Positions 52,815 through 62,419 are shown, counted from the first letter of the stretch. The stretch: DNA of 64,000 nt from Gordoniibacillus chartarius (GCF_042432825.1 NZ_JBHLWN010000031.1:186001-250000); one strand, 5' to 3'. Translations and numbers: made by a program. Notes: generated from the letters alone by a model not told the origin.

Positions 52815-52827
52815 ATGATCAGATCAT
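52815..52827. promoter_or_regulatory. Perfect short palindrome between hemL and the Crp/Fnr gene
   Basis: ATGATC-A-GATCAT is a perfect inverted repeat placed in the 70-base gap from which hemL and the regulator diverge. It may be an operator; its spacing is not that of a Crp or Fnr site (TGTGA/TTGAT), so the binding protein is unknown. Confidence 0.45.
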
Positions 52828-52848
52828 TCTGAAAAAGAGAGGCCTTAT

Positions 52849-53511
52849 ATGATAGAATTTCTAACCATGGTTCCCCTGTTCAAAATGCTGAACAACGATC
52901 ATTTGAAAGCCGTTGCGAACATTTGCCATATGAAGACGATCGCGCCGGGCACAGTGTTGTTCCGCGAGAAGGAGCCCGGCAATACCTTCTACATTGTGTA
53001 CAGCGGCGCCGTGAAAGTATATACGACCGGAGCGAATGGAGACGAGAAAATTTTGTCCGTATTCAAGGAAGGCGATTCCTTCGGCGAGCTCAGCCTGCTT
53101 GACGGCAAGCCCCGCTCCGCTTCGGCCCAAACCCTCGAAACCTCCGTACTCATTACGCTCGTCGGCCGCGACTTCCTGGCGCTTCTGAAGGATCAGTTCG
53201 ACATTACCCTCGGCATCATGCAGGAGCTGTGCAACCGGCTTCGCGACACGAACCAGCAAGTGCACGACTTGACGTTCCTCGACGCCAACTCCCGCGTGCT
53301 GAAGAGCCTGATCAAGCTGGCCAACAAGCACGGGAAGCGGGAAGGCAACGTCATTATCGTCAAAATGGTGCTTAACTACGATGAAATCTCGCAGATGGCA
53401 GGTGTACAGAAGCCGGTCCTGATGCAGGTTATGCGCCATCTGCAGGAACGCGGAATTTTGAATATGGCGTTCGGCGATATGCGTCTTGACGTAAGCAAAC
53501 TGCGCTCCTAA
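52849..53511 (+). CDS. Crp/Fnr family transcriptional regulator
   Basis: A 220 aa protein with an N-terminal cyclic-nucleotide-binding-like domain (PGNTFYIVYSGAVKVYTTG, GDSFGELSLLDGKPRSASAQ) and a C-terminal winged helix (LNYDEISQMAGVQKPVLMQVMRHLQERGIL). Only two Cys are visible, so it does not look like an Fe-S Fnr. AGAGAGG precedes the ATG. It sits between hemL and hemY, facing opposite to both, so it may sense a condition related to heme or respiration; this is inferred from position only. Confidence 0.9.
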   Translation: MIEFLTMVPLFKMLNNDHLKAVANICHMKTIAPGTVLFREKEPGNTFYIVYSGAVKVYTTGANGDEKILSVFKEGDSFGELSLLDGKPRSASAQTLETSVLITLVGRDFLALLKDQFDITLGIMQELCNRLRDTNQQVHDLTFLDANSRVLKSLIKLANKHGKREGNVIIVKMVLNYDEISQMAGVQKPVLMQVMRHLQERGILNMAFGDMRLDVSKLRS

Positions 53512-53529
53512 AGCAAGCGAGCGCGCCTG

Positions 53530-55035
53530 TCACGCGGACGGAGCCGCCGCACGGGAGACCGCATGGGCGACGAGCCGCCTTGCGGTCTCTTTGGCTTGCC
53601 CGACACAGTCCGGCAACCCGACGCCGCGGAACGCCGCCCCTGTCGCATAGACGCCGGGCAAATACGTGTCCAGCTGCCGCTCCAGCTCGGCGATCGCTTC
53701 CAAATGTCCTACCGGATACTGCGGCATCGAGCGCAGCAGTCGGGTAACCTCCGTGAACTCCGGCACCGCCGTTATTCCCAGTATGTTCTGCAAATCCGCC
53801 CGCACCCGCATGACGAGCTCCTCGTCGGACAGCGTCCGCCACCCTTCTTCCCCGGAGCGGCCTACGTAGCAGCGCAGCACGACGCTGTCTTCCGGCGCCG
53901 TATGCAGCCATTTGATCGATGTCCACGTGCAGGCGGTGATCGTCGTGCCTTCGGTACGCGGAATGACGAATCCGGTGCCGTCCATCTGAAATTTGATTTC
54001 CTTCGCCTTGAAACCGAGAATAATATTGGCGACCGAAATATACGCCATATCGCGCAGATGAGCCGCCGCAGGCAAGCCGCTAAGCAGCTCCGCCGTCGCG
54101 TAGCCGGGAGTCGTTAGAATAACGCTGTCGTACGTCTCGGTGACCGGAGCCGCTCCGCGAACGGACACGCGAACCTCGTAGCCGCCGTCGTCTTCAGTCT
54201 TGTGCAGCGATTCCACCATCGCTGCCGTTCTCAGCTCAACGCCGGCTTGGCGGAGCTCGTCCGTAAGGGCGGCCACCAGCGTTTGCAGGCCGCGCTTATA
54301 CGTATAAAACACCGTCCCCTTGCCGGCATTGGGAAGCTGCTTGCCCGGCGCAGGGGCCGGCGTGCTCTTGCCCGCAATCATGCCGAGAATCAGGCTGCGG
54401 TGCTTCTTCTCAATCTCGTGAAACTGCGGGAACGTTGCACGGAGACTGAGGGCGTGGGTATCCCCGGCGTAAATCCCGGCAAGCAGCGGCTCGGCAATGC
54501 GATCCAGCACTTCCCGGCCGAGACGCCGCTCCAGGAAGTCCCCCAGCGATTCGTCTTCGTTCGAGCTGCGGCGCGGGAGCATCAGATCGAGAGCGGCCCG
54601 CGCTTTACCCGCCGGCGATATGAGCCCCGTCTTGATGAACGGCTTCACCTCGGTCGGAATGCCGAGAACAAGTCCTTGCGGTAGCCGGTGCAGCCGGCCG
54701 CGGCGCAAAATATACGTCTTCTTCGCGTTCGGATTCGTACCGGTCAGCTCTCCTTCCAGGCCGAGCTCCTTCGTCAAATCGATAATCGGCTGCTTGCGCG
54801 CCAGGAACGAATCCGGCCCTTTCTCGATAACGAAACGGTCCCGGTACATCGTATGAATCTTGCCGCCGAGCTTGTCGCTCCCTTCCGTCAGGACGATCCG
54901 GCAGTTCAAGCCGAGCTTGTCCGCTTCTTTCCGGACGTAATGAGCAGCACTAAGTCCCGTGATGCCTCCGCCTACGATCAGAACGCGGTGCTCCCCCGAA
55001 TTCGCGCCGCTCTGTCCGCGATGCTCCTCATGCAT
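53530..55035 (-). CDS. hemY: Coproporphyrinogen III oxidase / protoporphyrinogen oxidase (HemY type)
   Basis: FAD enzyme that, in Firmicutes, oxidises coproporphyrinogen III to coproporphyrin III. The 501 aa protein has the dinucleotide motif VLIVGGGITGLSAAHYVRKEAD at the N-terminus, then EKGPDSFLARKQ and a C-terminal FAD-contact segment YATGAAFRGVGLPDCV. GAGGGGAG precedes the ATG. It follows hemH by 22 bases in the same direction. Confidence 0.95.
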   Translation of the reverse strand: MHEEHRGQSGANSGEHRVLIVGGGITGLSAAHYVRKEADKLGLNCRIVLTEGSDKLGGKIHTMYRDRFVIEKGPDSFLARKQPIIDLTKELGLEGELTGTNPNAKKTYILRRGRLHRLPQGLVLGIPTEVKPFIKTGLISPAGKARAALDLMLPRRSSNEDESLGDFLERRLGREVLDRIAEPLLAGIYAGDTHALSLRATFPQFHEIEKKHRSLILGMIAGKSTPAPAPGKQLPNAGKGTVFYTYKRGLQTLVAALTDELRQAGVELRTAAMVESLHKTEDDGGYEVRVSVRGAAPVTETYDSVILTTPGYATAELLSGLPAAAHLRDMAYISVANIILGFKAKEIKFQMDGTGFVIPRTEGTTITACTWTSIKWLHTAPEDSVVLRCYVGRSGEEGWRTLSDEELVMRVRADLQNILGITAVPEFTEVTRLLRSMPQYPVGHLEAIAELERQLDTYLPGVYATGAAFRGVGLPDCVGQAKETARRLVAHAVSRAAAPSA

Positions 55036-55057
55036 AACCGCTTGCTCCCCTCTTATG

Positions 55058-56008
55058 CTACACCCAGCCGCTCGATCGGGCCTGCCGGTGAACGACGTCG
55101 CTCAGCGTCTCCATATACAGCGGATCGGTATTGAGCGATTCCGTTCGCTCCAGCCGCATCCCCAGCTCCGCCGCCAGCGACTTGCACTCGATATCGATGT
55201 CATACAGGACCTCCAGGTGATCGGAAACGAAACCGATCGGGCACATCAGTACGGAGGTGACATTCTCCTCGTTGCGGATCGTGCGCAGCACGTCCAAAAT
55301 ATCCGGCCCCAGCCAAGGCGTAGCGGTTTGACCCGCGCTTTGCCATGCGAACTGCCAGTTCGTCACGCCGGCTTTGTCGGCTACGGCCTTCGCCGTTTCG
55401 AGCAGCTGCTGCTGATACGGATCGCCGAGCTCGAGAATTTTCTCCGGAAGGCTATGCGCGCTGAAAATAACCCGGATGTCGCCGCGCGCCGTACCGCCCG
55501 GGAATGCCGCCAGCGACGCCTCGACGCGCTCGCTGAGCGCCTGCAGCAGCTTCGGGTGCAGATGGTACTCGTTCACGAACGTCATGGCGATGCCGAGCTT
55601 ATCGGCCGTCTCCTTCGCGCGCTTCGTATACGCGCCTACGCTCATCGTGGAGTAATGAGGCGCGAGTACGACGCCGACCGCCTCGCGAATGCCGTCCTTG
55701 GCCATTTGCTCGACGCCGTCTTCAATGTACGGGCGGGCATGCTTCAGCCCTTGGTAGCAGACGTAGTCGACGTCCGCATGCTCCCGCTTGAGCGTCTCCT
55801 GCAGCCCTTCGACCTGCTTGTCGGTGTTCCGGCGAAGCGGGAAGAAGCCGCCGACAATCGCTTCGTAGCGCGCCTTCAGCTCTTCAAGCTGCTCCGGCGT
55901 CGGCGGTCGTCCGTGGCGAATGTGCGTGTAATATTCTTCGATCTGGTCAAGGCTCTCGGGCGTCCCGTAGGACAGCACCAGAACGCCGATTTTTTTACGT
56001 TCCTTCAT
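55058..56008 (-). CDS. hemH: Ferrochelatase (coproporphyrin type)
   Basis: Inserts iron; the Firmicute enzyme uses coproporphyrin III. The 316 aa protein has the catalytic His in LAPHYSTMSVGAYTK and Glu in CPIGFVSDHLEVLYDID, with the FSAHSLPEKI segment in between. It begins 3 bases after the hemE stop and is probably coupled to it. Together with hemY this is the coproporphyrin-dependent branch; the final enzyme, HemQ/ChdC, is not in the window. Confidence 0.96.
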   Translation of the reverse strand: MKERKKIGVLVLSYGTPESLDQIEEYYTHIRHGRPPTPEQLEELKARYEAIVGGFFPLRRNTDKQVEGLQETLKREHADVDYVCYQGLKHARPYIEDGVEQMAKDGIREAVGVVLAPHYSTMSVGAYTKRAKETADKLGIAMTFVNEYHLHPKLLQALSERVEASLAAFPGGTARGDIRVIFSAHSLPEKILELGDPYQQQLLETAKAVADKAGVTNWQFAWQSAGQTATPWLGPDILDVLRTIRNEENVTSVLMCPIGFVSDHLEVLYDIDIECKSLAAELGMRLERTESLNTDPLYMETLSDVVHRQARSSGWV

Positions 56009-56011
56009 CGA

Positions 56012-57094
56012 TCAGCTTACCCCGCTTTCCGAAACAGCCGGTGCGTTGCCTTGGGCGGACAGCACCTCGCGCGAATACTCATGAACGAACGCGGTCAGCT
56101 CCTTCAGCTTGTCGAGAGAGGCTTCGGGGAACAGGCCGTGTCCGAGATTGAAAATATAACCGGGCTCGCGGCAGCCTTCGTCAATAATCTGCTTCGCCTT
56201 CGCCTGAATGACCGGCATCGGCGCGGTGAGCAAGTACGGATCCATGTTGCCCTGCACGGCAAATCCCGGTCCGACCCGGCGGCGTCCCTCGGCGATCGGC
56301 ACCCGCCAATCGAGGCCGATCACGTCGGCCTGAAGCTCCCGCAAATACGGCAGCAGCTCGCCCGAGGCGACGCCCGGGAAATAAATTTTCGGCTGCGGCA
56401 AGTCGGACAGCTCGGCGAAGATGCGCTGAATGACCGGGTAGACGAACTGCTTGAAGTCGTCCGGTGACAGCGCCCCGACCCAGGAATCGAACAGCTGAAT
56501 CGCCTTCGCTCCGTTCGCCATCTGTGCCTTCAAGTATGTAATGACCATATCGCCGAGCTTGTTCATGAGCGAATGCCACAGCTGCGGCTCGGCATACATC
56601 ATTTCCTTCGTGCGGATATAGCTTTTCGATGGGCGGCCCTCGATCAAGTACGAAGCGATCGTAAACGGAGCGCCGGCGAACGTAATGAGCGGAACGTCCA
56701 GCTCGCGGTCCAGAATACGGATCGTCTCCATAATGTGCGACAAATCCTTGTCAACGTCGATCGGACGCAGCTTTTCAATATCGGCCGCGGTACGGATCGG
56801 ATTGGCGATGACCGGGCCGACGTTCTTCACGATGTCGAAGTCGACGCCTATGGACGCAACGGGGTTCATAATATCCGAGTACAGAATCGCCGCATCGACG
56901 CCGAGCTTCTTCACCGGCATCATCGTCACTTCCGCAGCGAGCTCGGGCTTCAGACAAATCTCAAGCAGCGAATGCGTTTCTTTGATTTTACGGTAATCCG
57001 GGTCGTAGCGTCCCGCTTGCCGCATATACCAGACCGGCAGCGTTTCGACCGGCTGCTTGCGCGCGGCGCGCAGGAATGTATCGTTATAGGGCAT
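56012..57094 (-). CDS. hemE: Uroporphyrinogen decarboxylase
   Basis: Converts uroporphyrinogen III to coproporphyrinogen III. The 360 aa protein has the N-terminal substrate loop TLPVWYMRQAGRYDPDYRKI and the downstream AAILYSDIMNPVASIGVDFD. A GGAAGG site is 9 bases before the ATG. It follows hemB by 32 bases. Confidence 0.97.
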   Translation of the reverse strand: MPYNDTFLRAARKQPVETLPVWYMRQAGRYDPDYRKIKETHSLLEICLKPELAAEVTMMPVKKLGVDAAILYSDIMNPVASIGVDFDIVKNVGPVIANPIRTAADIEKLRPIDVDKDLSHIMETIRILDRELDVPLITFAGAPFTIASYLIEGRPSKSYIRTKEMMYAEPQLWHSLMNKLGDMVITYLKAQMANGAKAIQLFDSWVGALSPDDFKQFVYPVIQRIFAELSDLPQPKIYFPGVASGELLPYLRELQADVIGLDWRVPIAEGRRRVGPGFAVQGNMDPYLLTAPMPVIQAKAKQIIDEGCREPGYIFNLGHGLFPEASLDKLKELTAFVHEYSREVLSAQGNAPAVSESGVS

Positions 57095-57126
57095 GAAAGC
57101 ACCTTCCTTTATGCAGGGTAACCTTC

Positions 57127-58125
57127 TTACCCTTGTTCTTTAAGCCAGCGGGCTGCGTCTTTGGCATGATAGGTCAAAATAATGTCCGCTCCGGCCCGTT
57201 TCATCCCGGTCAGCGTCTCCATCACGATCGCCTGTTCGTTGATCCAGCCGTTCAGAGCCGCTGCCTTCGTCATCGAATACTCCGCACTGACGTTATAAGC
57301 AACAAGCGGCAGGTCGAAATTCTCACGCAGCGTGCGCAGTACGTCCAAATAGGCGAGCGCCGGCTTCACCATCAGGAAATCGGCTCCTTCGACGACGTCC
57401 GATTCGGCTTCGCGCAGCGCTTCGCGAATGTTTGCCGGATCCATCTGGTACGTCTTGCGGTCGCCGAATTGCGGCGTGGAATGAGCGGCGTCGCGGAACG
57501 GACCGTAGAAGCTCGAAGCGTACTTGACCGAATAAGCCATGATCGGCGTATGCTGCAGGCCGTTCTCGTCCAGTGCCTCGCGGATCGCGTGCACGTATCC
57601 GTCCATCATGTTCGACGGAGCGATAATGTCGGCCCCGGCTTTCGCCTGCGACACCGCCGTACGCGCCAGCAGCTCCAGCGACTCGTCGTTGTCGATCTCG
57701 GCATGGCCGGTAACCGGATGATGCTTGACGACGCCGCAGTGGCCGGTGTCGGTAAATTGGCACAAGCACGTATCGGCGATAATCAGCAGGCCGGGATACC
57801 AAGACTTGATGAGCCGGGTCGCCTGCTGGACGATGCCGTTCTCGTCGTAGGCGGACGAGCCGCAGGCGTCCTTCGTCTCCGGCACGCCGAACAGCAGAAT
57901 CCCCGGAATGCCCAACTGAACGACCTCGTCGATCTCTTGGCGCAGCAGATCGAGCGAGAAATGGTAAACGCCAGGCATCGACGGAATTTCTTCTTTCACG
58001 CCAGTGCCGTGCGTTACGAAGATCGGGTAAATCAAATCTTGTACAGCGAGCCTTGTCTCTTTGACAAGGCTGCGAAGTGCGGCGGAGCCGCGGAGCCGGC
58101 GGTGCCGGACGGTCGGGAACGTCAT
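57127..58125 (-). CDS. hemB: Delta-aminolevulinic acid dehydratase
   Basis: Condenses two 5-aminolevulinates to porphobilinogen. The 332 aa protein has the zinc site DTCLCQFTDTGHCG, the Schiff-base Lys in YSVKYASSFYGPFRDA, and the second Lys in FLMVKPALAYLD. GGAGG lies 9 bases before ATG 58125. Reading frames continue upstream through a heptamer repeat but are not part of the protein. Confidence 0.97.
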   Translation of the reverse strand: MTFPTVRHRRLRGSAALRSLVKETRLAVQDLIYPIFVTHGTGVKEEIPSMPGVYHFSLDLLRQEIDEVVQLGIPGILLFGVPETKDACGSSAYDENGIVQQATRLIKSWYPGLLIIADTCLCQFTDTGHCGVVKHHPVTGHAEIDNDESLELLARTAVSQAKAGADIIAPSNMMDGYVHAIREALDENGLQHTPIMAYSVKYASSFYGPFRDAAHSTPQFGDRKTYQMDPANIREALREAESDVVEGADFLMVKPALAYLDVLRTLRENFDLPLVAYNVSAEYSMTKAAALNGWINEQAIVMETLTGMKRAGADIILTYHAKDAARWLKEQG

Positions 58126-58139
58126 TTGAAGGTCCTCCG

Positions 58140-58180
58140 TATTCGGTATTCGGTATTCGGTATTCGGTATTCGGTATTCG
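58140..58180. repeat. Heptanucleotide tandem repeat between hemD and hemB
   Basis: TATTCGG occurs five times perfectly (58140-58174), then a partial sixth copy TATTCG and an ATTCGG. The array ends 15 bases before the hemB start on the minus strand, in the hemD-hemB gap, where copy-number changes would alter leader spacing. Confidence 0.95.
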
Positions 58181-58228
58181 ATTCGGTTTGTGTCAATCTC
58201 TATCATTGTCTGTTCCGGTCGATCCCGG

Positions 58229-59770
58229 CTACAGGTGATTCGTATTCGAAACCAGGCTTTGCAGCAAGCTTTCAATGGTCGCCTGCTCCGCCACATGGGT
58301 TACGGTCAGCCCCGCCTTGAGCGCCGTCTGCGCCGTCACCGGCCCGATGCAGGCGATGTCGATGCCGCGAAGCAGCGCCAGCGGCTCGCTCTCGCCGAGC
58401 ATTTCCAGAGCGCGAAGCAGGTTCGTCACCGTGGAAGAGCTCGTAAACGTGATTGCGTTAATCGCCCGCTGCCGCAGCAGCTCCAGCGCTTCTTCGCCGC
58501 CTTCCAGGGAGATGACGTTCTCGTAGACGTCAACCTCTTCCACGTTCAGCCCCATGGCTTTCAAGGCTTTCGGCAGCGTCTCCTTGGCGATATCGGCGGC
58601 GGGAAGCAGAACGCGCTGCCCGGCCTGAACGAGCGGCTCCAAGGCGGCCGCAAGAGCGTCCGCCTGGAACTGCAGCGGGAGCGGTTCGGTCATAATGCCG
58701 CGCTGGCGCAGCGCTTCGGCTGTCTTCGGCCCGACCGCGCCGACGCGGACGCCGGCAAGCTGACGAACGTCCACCGACAAATCGATGAGCCGCCGGAAAA
58801 AATAATCGACCCCGTTCACACTCGTGAACAGCACCCAATCGTAATCGGACAATCTGTGAAGCGCATCGTCCAACGCCATAAGCGCCTCGGGACGTGTCGG
58901 CTCACGCAGCCGGATGACCGGGAACTGCACCGGCTCGCCGCCCAGCTCATCGATCCTGTCGACGAGCTCGCTTGCCTGACTGCGCGCTCTCGTCACCAGA
59001 ATGCGCCTTCCGAACAGCGGCTTCTTCTCGAACCAGGCCAGCTTGTCGCGCAGCTTTACGACTTCGCCGACGATAATGACGGCCGGCGACTCGAAGCCAG
59101 TCGCTTTGACCTTCTCGGCAATCGTCGCGAGTGTGCCTGTCAGCGTGCGCTGTTCCATCCACGTTCCCCAGCGGATCAGGGCGACCGGAAGCTCGGGCGG
59201 CTTGCCGTAAGACAGCAGCTCCGAGCAAATGTGCTCGATATTGGCGACGCCCATCAAGAATACGAGCGTTCCGCTCGCTTTGGCGATGTTCTCCCAATCG
59301 ACGGCGGAATACGTTTTGTTCGGGTATTCGTGTCCGGTCACGATCGTAAACGAGGAAGTGAAGTCACGGTGCGTAACCGGAATTCCGGCATAAGCCGGCG
59401 CCGCGATAGCGGACGTCACGCCCGGAATAATCTCGAACGGCACCCCGTGCGCCGTAAGCTCTTCCGCTTCTTCGCCGACCCGGCCGAAGATGCTCGGATC
59501 GCCGCCCTTCAAGCGGGCGACGGTATGTCCCTCCAGCGCCAGCTCCGCCAGCAGCCGGTTAATGTCTTCCTGCTTCATCATATGCTTGTCTTTCGTCTTG
59601 CCAACGTAAACCAGCTTGGCGCCTTCACGCCGATGCAGGAGCAGCCGCGGTGTGGCCAGCCGGTCGTACACGATCACATCGGCTTTCTTGATCGCTTCCA
59701 GCCCGCGCACCGTAATCAGCTTCGGATCTCCCGGTCCGGCGCCGATTAAGTACACTTTGCCCTTGTTCAT
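58229..59770 (-). CDS. Fused uroporphyrinogen-III methyltransferase and uroporphyrinogen-III synthase
   Basis: A 513 aa two-domain enzyme. Residues 1-245 are a SAM methyltransferase (SUMT/CobA: VYLIGAGPGDPKLITVRG, RLKGGDPSIFGRVGEE, GVTSAIAAPAYAGIPVTHR) making precorrin-2 for siroheme or cobalamin. Residues about 255-505 are a HemD synthase (RRILVTRARSQASELVDRI, FTSVNGVDYF, ITFTSSSTVTNLLRAL). The fusion lets one protein feed both branches from hydroxymethylbilane. It lies 9 bases after hemC and is followed by the heptamer repeat and hemB. Confidence 0.95.
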   Translation of the reverse strand: MNKGKVYLIGAGPGDPKLITVRGLEAIKKADVIVYDRLATPRLLLHRREGAKLVYVGKTKDKHMMKQEDINRLLAELALEGHTVARLKGGDPSIFGRVGEEAEELTAHGVPFEIIPGVTSAIAAPAYAGIPVTHRDFTSSFTIVTGHEYPNKTYSAVDWENIAKASGTLVFLMGVANIEHICSELLSYGKPPELPVALIRWGTWMEQRTLTGTLATIAEKVKATGFESPAVIIVGEVVKLRDKLAWFEKKPLFGRRILVTRARSQASELVDRIDELGGEPVQFPVIRLREPTRPEALMALDDALHRLSDYDWVLFTSVNGVDYFFRRLIDLSVDVRQLAGVRVGAVGPKTAEALRQRGIMTEPLPLQFQADALAAALEPLVQAGQRVLLPAADIAKETLPKALKAMGLNVEEVDVYENVISLEGGEEALELLRQRAINAITFTSSSTVTNLLRALEMLGESEPLALLRGIDIACIGPVTAQTALKAGLTVTHVAEQATIESLLQSLVSNTNHL

Positions 59771-59779
59771 TTCCCCATC

Positions 59780-60733
59780 TCACACCCTTACCGCAGCTAA
59801 AATGCGATCAGCCCCGCGCTCCTTAAGAACGGCGGCGATCTGTCGTCCCAGTTGCTCCGGATCGGTTCCGGTGCTCGTTTCCTTCAGCAGGGTTTGCCCG
59901 TCCGGCGTACCGACAAAGCCGGTCATCGTCAAGAGCGGCGCGCCCTCCGCGCCGCTTTCCCCCGGCCGGGCGACGGCGTACGCACCGATCGGCACCTGGC
60001 AGCCGCCGTTCAGGCTGCCGAGGAAGCTGCGCTCCGCCCGCACGGCGAGCGCCGTCGGTTCATGCTGGAAGCTGCGCAGCAGCTCCAGCAGCGGGGCGTC
60101 GTCCGCCCGGCATTCGATGGCGAGCGCGCCCTGGCCGACGGCCGGGACGCACGTTTCGGGCGGAAGCAGCGCCGTGATGCGATCTTCCCAGCCCATCCGC
60201 CGCAAACCGGCGGCCGCGAGCAGGATCGCATCGTAGCCCTCCGATTCGAGCTTGCGCAGCCTCGAATCGATGTTGCCGCGGATCGTGTCGATCCGCAAGT
60301 CCGGCCGCGCGTGCTGCAGCTGGCTCGCCCGGCGCAGCGAGCTCGTGCCGACGCGGGCGCCGCGCGGCAGCTCCTCCAGCGTGCCGGCTTTGCGCGAGAT
60401 CAGCGCGTCGCGCGGATCTTCCCGCTCCGGCACGGCTCCGATCGTCAGCCCTTCCGGCAGCTCAAAGGGCATATCCTTCATGCTGTGCACGGCGATATCG
60501 ATCTCCCCGCCGAGCATGCCCTCCTCGAGCTCTTTCGTAAACAGCCCTTTGCCGCCGACCTTCGACAGCGTGACGTCGAGAATTTGGTCGCCGCGCGTGA
60601 CGATTTTCTTCAGCTCAAAGTCCACTTCCATGCCTAGCCTTGCGCTCAGCTCGCGCAGCCTGTCGACTACCCAGCCGGTCTGCGTCAGGGCCAAAGCGCT
60701 TTGTCTTGTCCCGACTACAATAGTACGTTTCAT
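59780..60733 (-). CDS. hemC: Hydroxymethylbilane synthase
   Basis: Polymerises porphobilinogen. The 317 aa protein has KRTIVVGTRQSALALTQTG at the N-terminus and the cofactor-attaching Cys in SLNGGCQVPIGAYA. GGAGG lies 5 bases before ATG 60733; the frame is open for another 21 codons upstream without a site. A 145-base gap separates it from the Met8-like gene and contains short hairpins (GTCCGGC/GCCGGAC and GACCCA/TGGGTC). Confidence 0.96.
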   Translation of the reverse strand: MKRTIVVGTRQSALALTQTGWVVDRLRELSARLGMEVDFELKKIVTRGDQILDVTLSKVGGKGLFTKELEEGMLGGEIDIAVHSMKDMPFELPEGLTIGAVPEREDPRDALISRKAGTLEELPRGARVGTSSLRRASQLQHARPDLRIDTIRGNIDSRLRKLESEGYDAILLAAAGLRRMGWEDRITALLPPETCVPAVGQGALAIECRADDAPLLELLRSFQHEPTALAVRAERSFLGSLNGGCQVPIGAYAVARPGESGAEGAPLLTMTGFVGTPDGQTLLKETSTGTDPEQLGRQIAAVLKERGADRILAAVRV

Positions 60734-60879
60734 AGTGCCTCCAGTGAGTGAACTCGTCCGGCAAGCCGGACATCGGGGAATCGGATGCAGACCCACTCCT
60801 TGGGTCTCTCTACCCGATATTTGTTATCGGATCGAACGGTGTCGTAACTTCTTGGATCATGGTATGTATTATAAAGAAA

Positions 60880-61557
60880 CTAAACCTGAGAAGCCAATCG
60901 CCATACCGTATCCGGTACAGGCTCCCTTCTCAAGGCTTCCAGCCATGCTTCCTGCCAGCCGCTTGCAGGCAGTCTGCCGGTGCGCAGCAGCTCAGGTCCG
61001 TTCATTTCGTCCAGAAGCCTGTGCAGCAATTGCCGCAGCTCCGTCCCTTCGACTCGCTGCCGCAGCATCAGCCGCACTTCGGCCAGCCAATCCAGCCATA
61101 CCTCATACTCGTCTCCATACGCCTCTTCAAGCTCGCGGCGCACACGTCTGGCTGTAGAAGGACTCGCCCCCATCGTGGACACCGACAGCATAAGCTTGCC
61201 GCGGCGCAGCACCGACGTCAGCATCAGCGTTCCGGCATCGGCATCGTCGGCTACATTGACGAGAACGCCCCGGCTTTGCGCCTCGGCTGCCACCTGACCG
61301 TTGACCCCCCCGTCGTTCGTCGCTGCAAACGCCAGAGTCGCACCGGACAAATCCCCTTCGGCATAATCCCGGGTCACCCAATGAATGACGCCCTGCTCCG
61401 CCAGCTCCTCAAGCTTCCCCGTTACCGTAGGGCTGATCAGCGTGACAAACGCATCCGCCTCCAGCAGTCCGAGCACTTTCCGCTCCGCAACCGCGCCGCC
61501 GCCGATCACGACACAGAGCGCACCGTCGAGCCGCAGCATTACCGGCAGCCATCCCAT
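60880..61557 (-). CDS. Precorrin-2 dehydrogenase / sirohydrochlorin ferrochelatase (Met8/CysG N-terminal type)
   Basis: A 225 aa protein with an NAD-binding start LCVVIGGGAVAERKVLGLLEA and the central FAATNDGGVNGQVAAEAQSRG, typical of the first domain of CysG and of Met8/SirC. It oxidises precorrin-2 on the way to siroheme; chelatase activity is possible but unproven. GGGGTGA lies 6 bases before ATG 61557; another ATG six codons upstream overlaps the hemX stop. Its presence inside the hem operon with the SUMT fusion ties siroheme to heme synthesis here. Confidence 0.93.
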   Translation of the reverse strand: MGWLPVMLRLDGALCVVIGGGAVAERKVLGLLEADAFVTLISPTVTGKLEELAEQGVIHWVTRDYAEGDLSGATLAFAATNDGGVNGQVAAEAQSRGVLVNVADDADAGTLMLTSVLRRGKLMLSVSTMGASPSTARRVRRELEEAYGDEYEVWLDWLAEVRLMLRQRVEGTELRQLLHRLLDEMNGPELLRTGRLPASGWQEAWLEALRREPVPDTVWRLASQV

Positions 61558-61562
61558 TCGAT

Positions 61563-62396
61563 TCACCCCATCCAAATCCAGTCATGGAAATCCGACAGCA
61601 GATTCGACACAATCAAATTCATGACGACAATCGCAAAAGCGGCCAAATTCCAGGCGGCCAGCTTCGTAACCTCCAGCCGCAGCGTCCGGCGCTGAAAAAT
61701 GTAAAATACGTACGCGGCCATGACAAACAGCGTATTCACCACTTTCGGATCGTAAAACAGCCTCGGGTCCCCTTCCAAGGCAATCCAGACGATGCCGAGC
61801 GCCAATGCCAGCAGCAGCAAAGGAGCGCCGACAATGACGGAGATGAAGGCGTACTGGTCAAGCTTCTCCAGGCTGGGCAGCCGCTTCATCGCCGGCGACC
61901 AGCGCTTTGACTTGAGCTGCCGGTGCAGAAACAAATACATCCCCGACAAGACAGCACCGATCGTAAAGGCGGCGTAGCTGCCGATGGCCAGCGTGATGTG
62001 CACGAACAGCAGCTCGTCGTTAATATTCCAGCTCTGCAGCGTCGGCGAGACGTTCTCGCTGCTGAAGAAGTTCAGTGCGAGTACGGCGAACCCGAATACG
62101 TTAACGAAAAATACGAGCAGCTCGATCCGGTACACCCTGGACAGCAAGAGCGAAATGGTCACTAGCAGCCAAGAAAATAGAAACAGCGTCTCCGAGCCGG
62201 AAAATACCCAGGACGCCCGGTGAGAAATCATATTGCCCGCCAAATACACGGTTTGAAGCAGCCATACAAAAGAAAGCAGCCCCGTTCCGATTCTCTTCAA
62301 GCTCCGATTCGAATTCGCCAGATCGGAGAAAATAAAGAGAAGGCTCAGGGCATATACGTATAATATAGCGTCGATCAGCCATCCTTTGGTAATCAT
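61563..62396 (-). CDS. hemX: HemX, CcsA/HemX-type membrane protein
   Basis: A 277 aa polytopic membrane protein (about eight segments) related to cytochrome c biogenesis protein CcsA but shorter. In B. subtilis HemX lowers HemA abundance post-translationally. The tract LLFVHITLAIGSYAAFTIGAV holds a His in the position of a CcsA heme ligand. It lies 23 bases after hemA. Confidence 0.93.
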   Translation of the reverse strand: MITKGWLIDAILYVYALSLLFIFSDLANSNRSLKRIGTGLLSFVWLLQTVYLAGNMISHRASWVFSGSETLFLFSWLLVTISLLLSRVYRIELLVFFVNVFGFAVLALNFFSSENVSPTLQSWNINDELLFVHITLAIGSYAAFTIGAVLSGMYLFLHRQLKSKRWSPAMKRLPSLEKLDQYAFISVIVGAPLLLLALALGIVWIALEGDPRLFYDPKVVNTLFVMAAYVFYIFQRRTLRLEVTKLAAWNLAAFAIVVMNLIVSNLLSDFHDWIWMG

Positions 62397-62419
62397 CGCT
62401 TGCCTCCCGACACGGCGCG

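Noticed and set aside
58140..58180. Possible CRISPR array
   Set aside because: The repeat is a contiguous 7-mer without spacers, and no cas genes are present.
58126..58296. N-terminal extension of HemB encoding a repeated EYRIPNT peptide
   Set aside because: It is a translation of the heptamer DNA repeat; the ribosome-binding site and the family start are at 58125.
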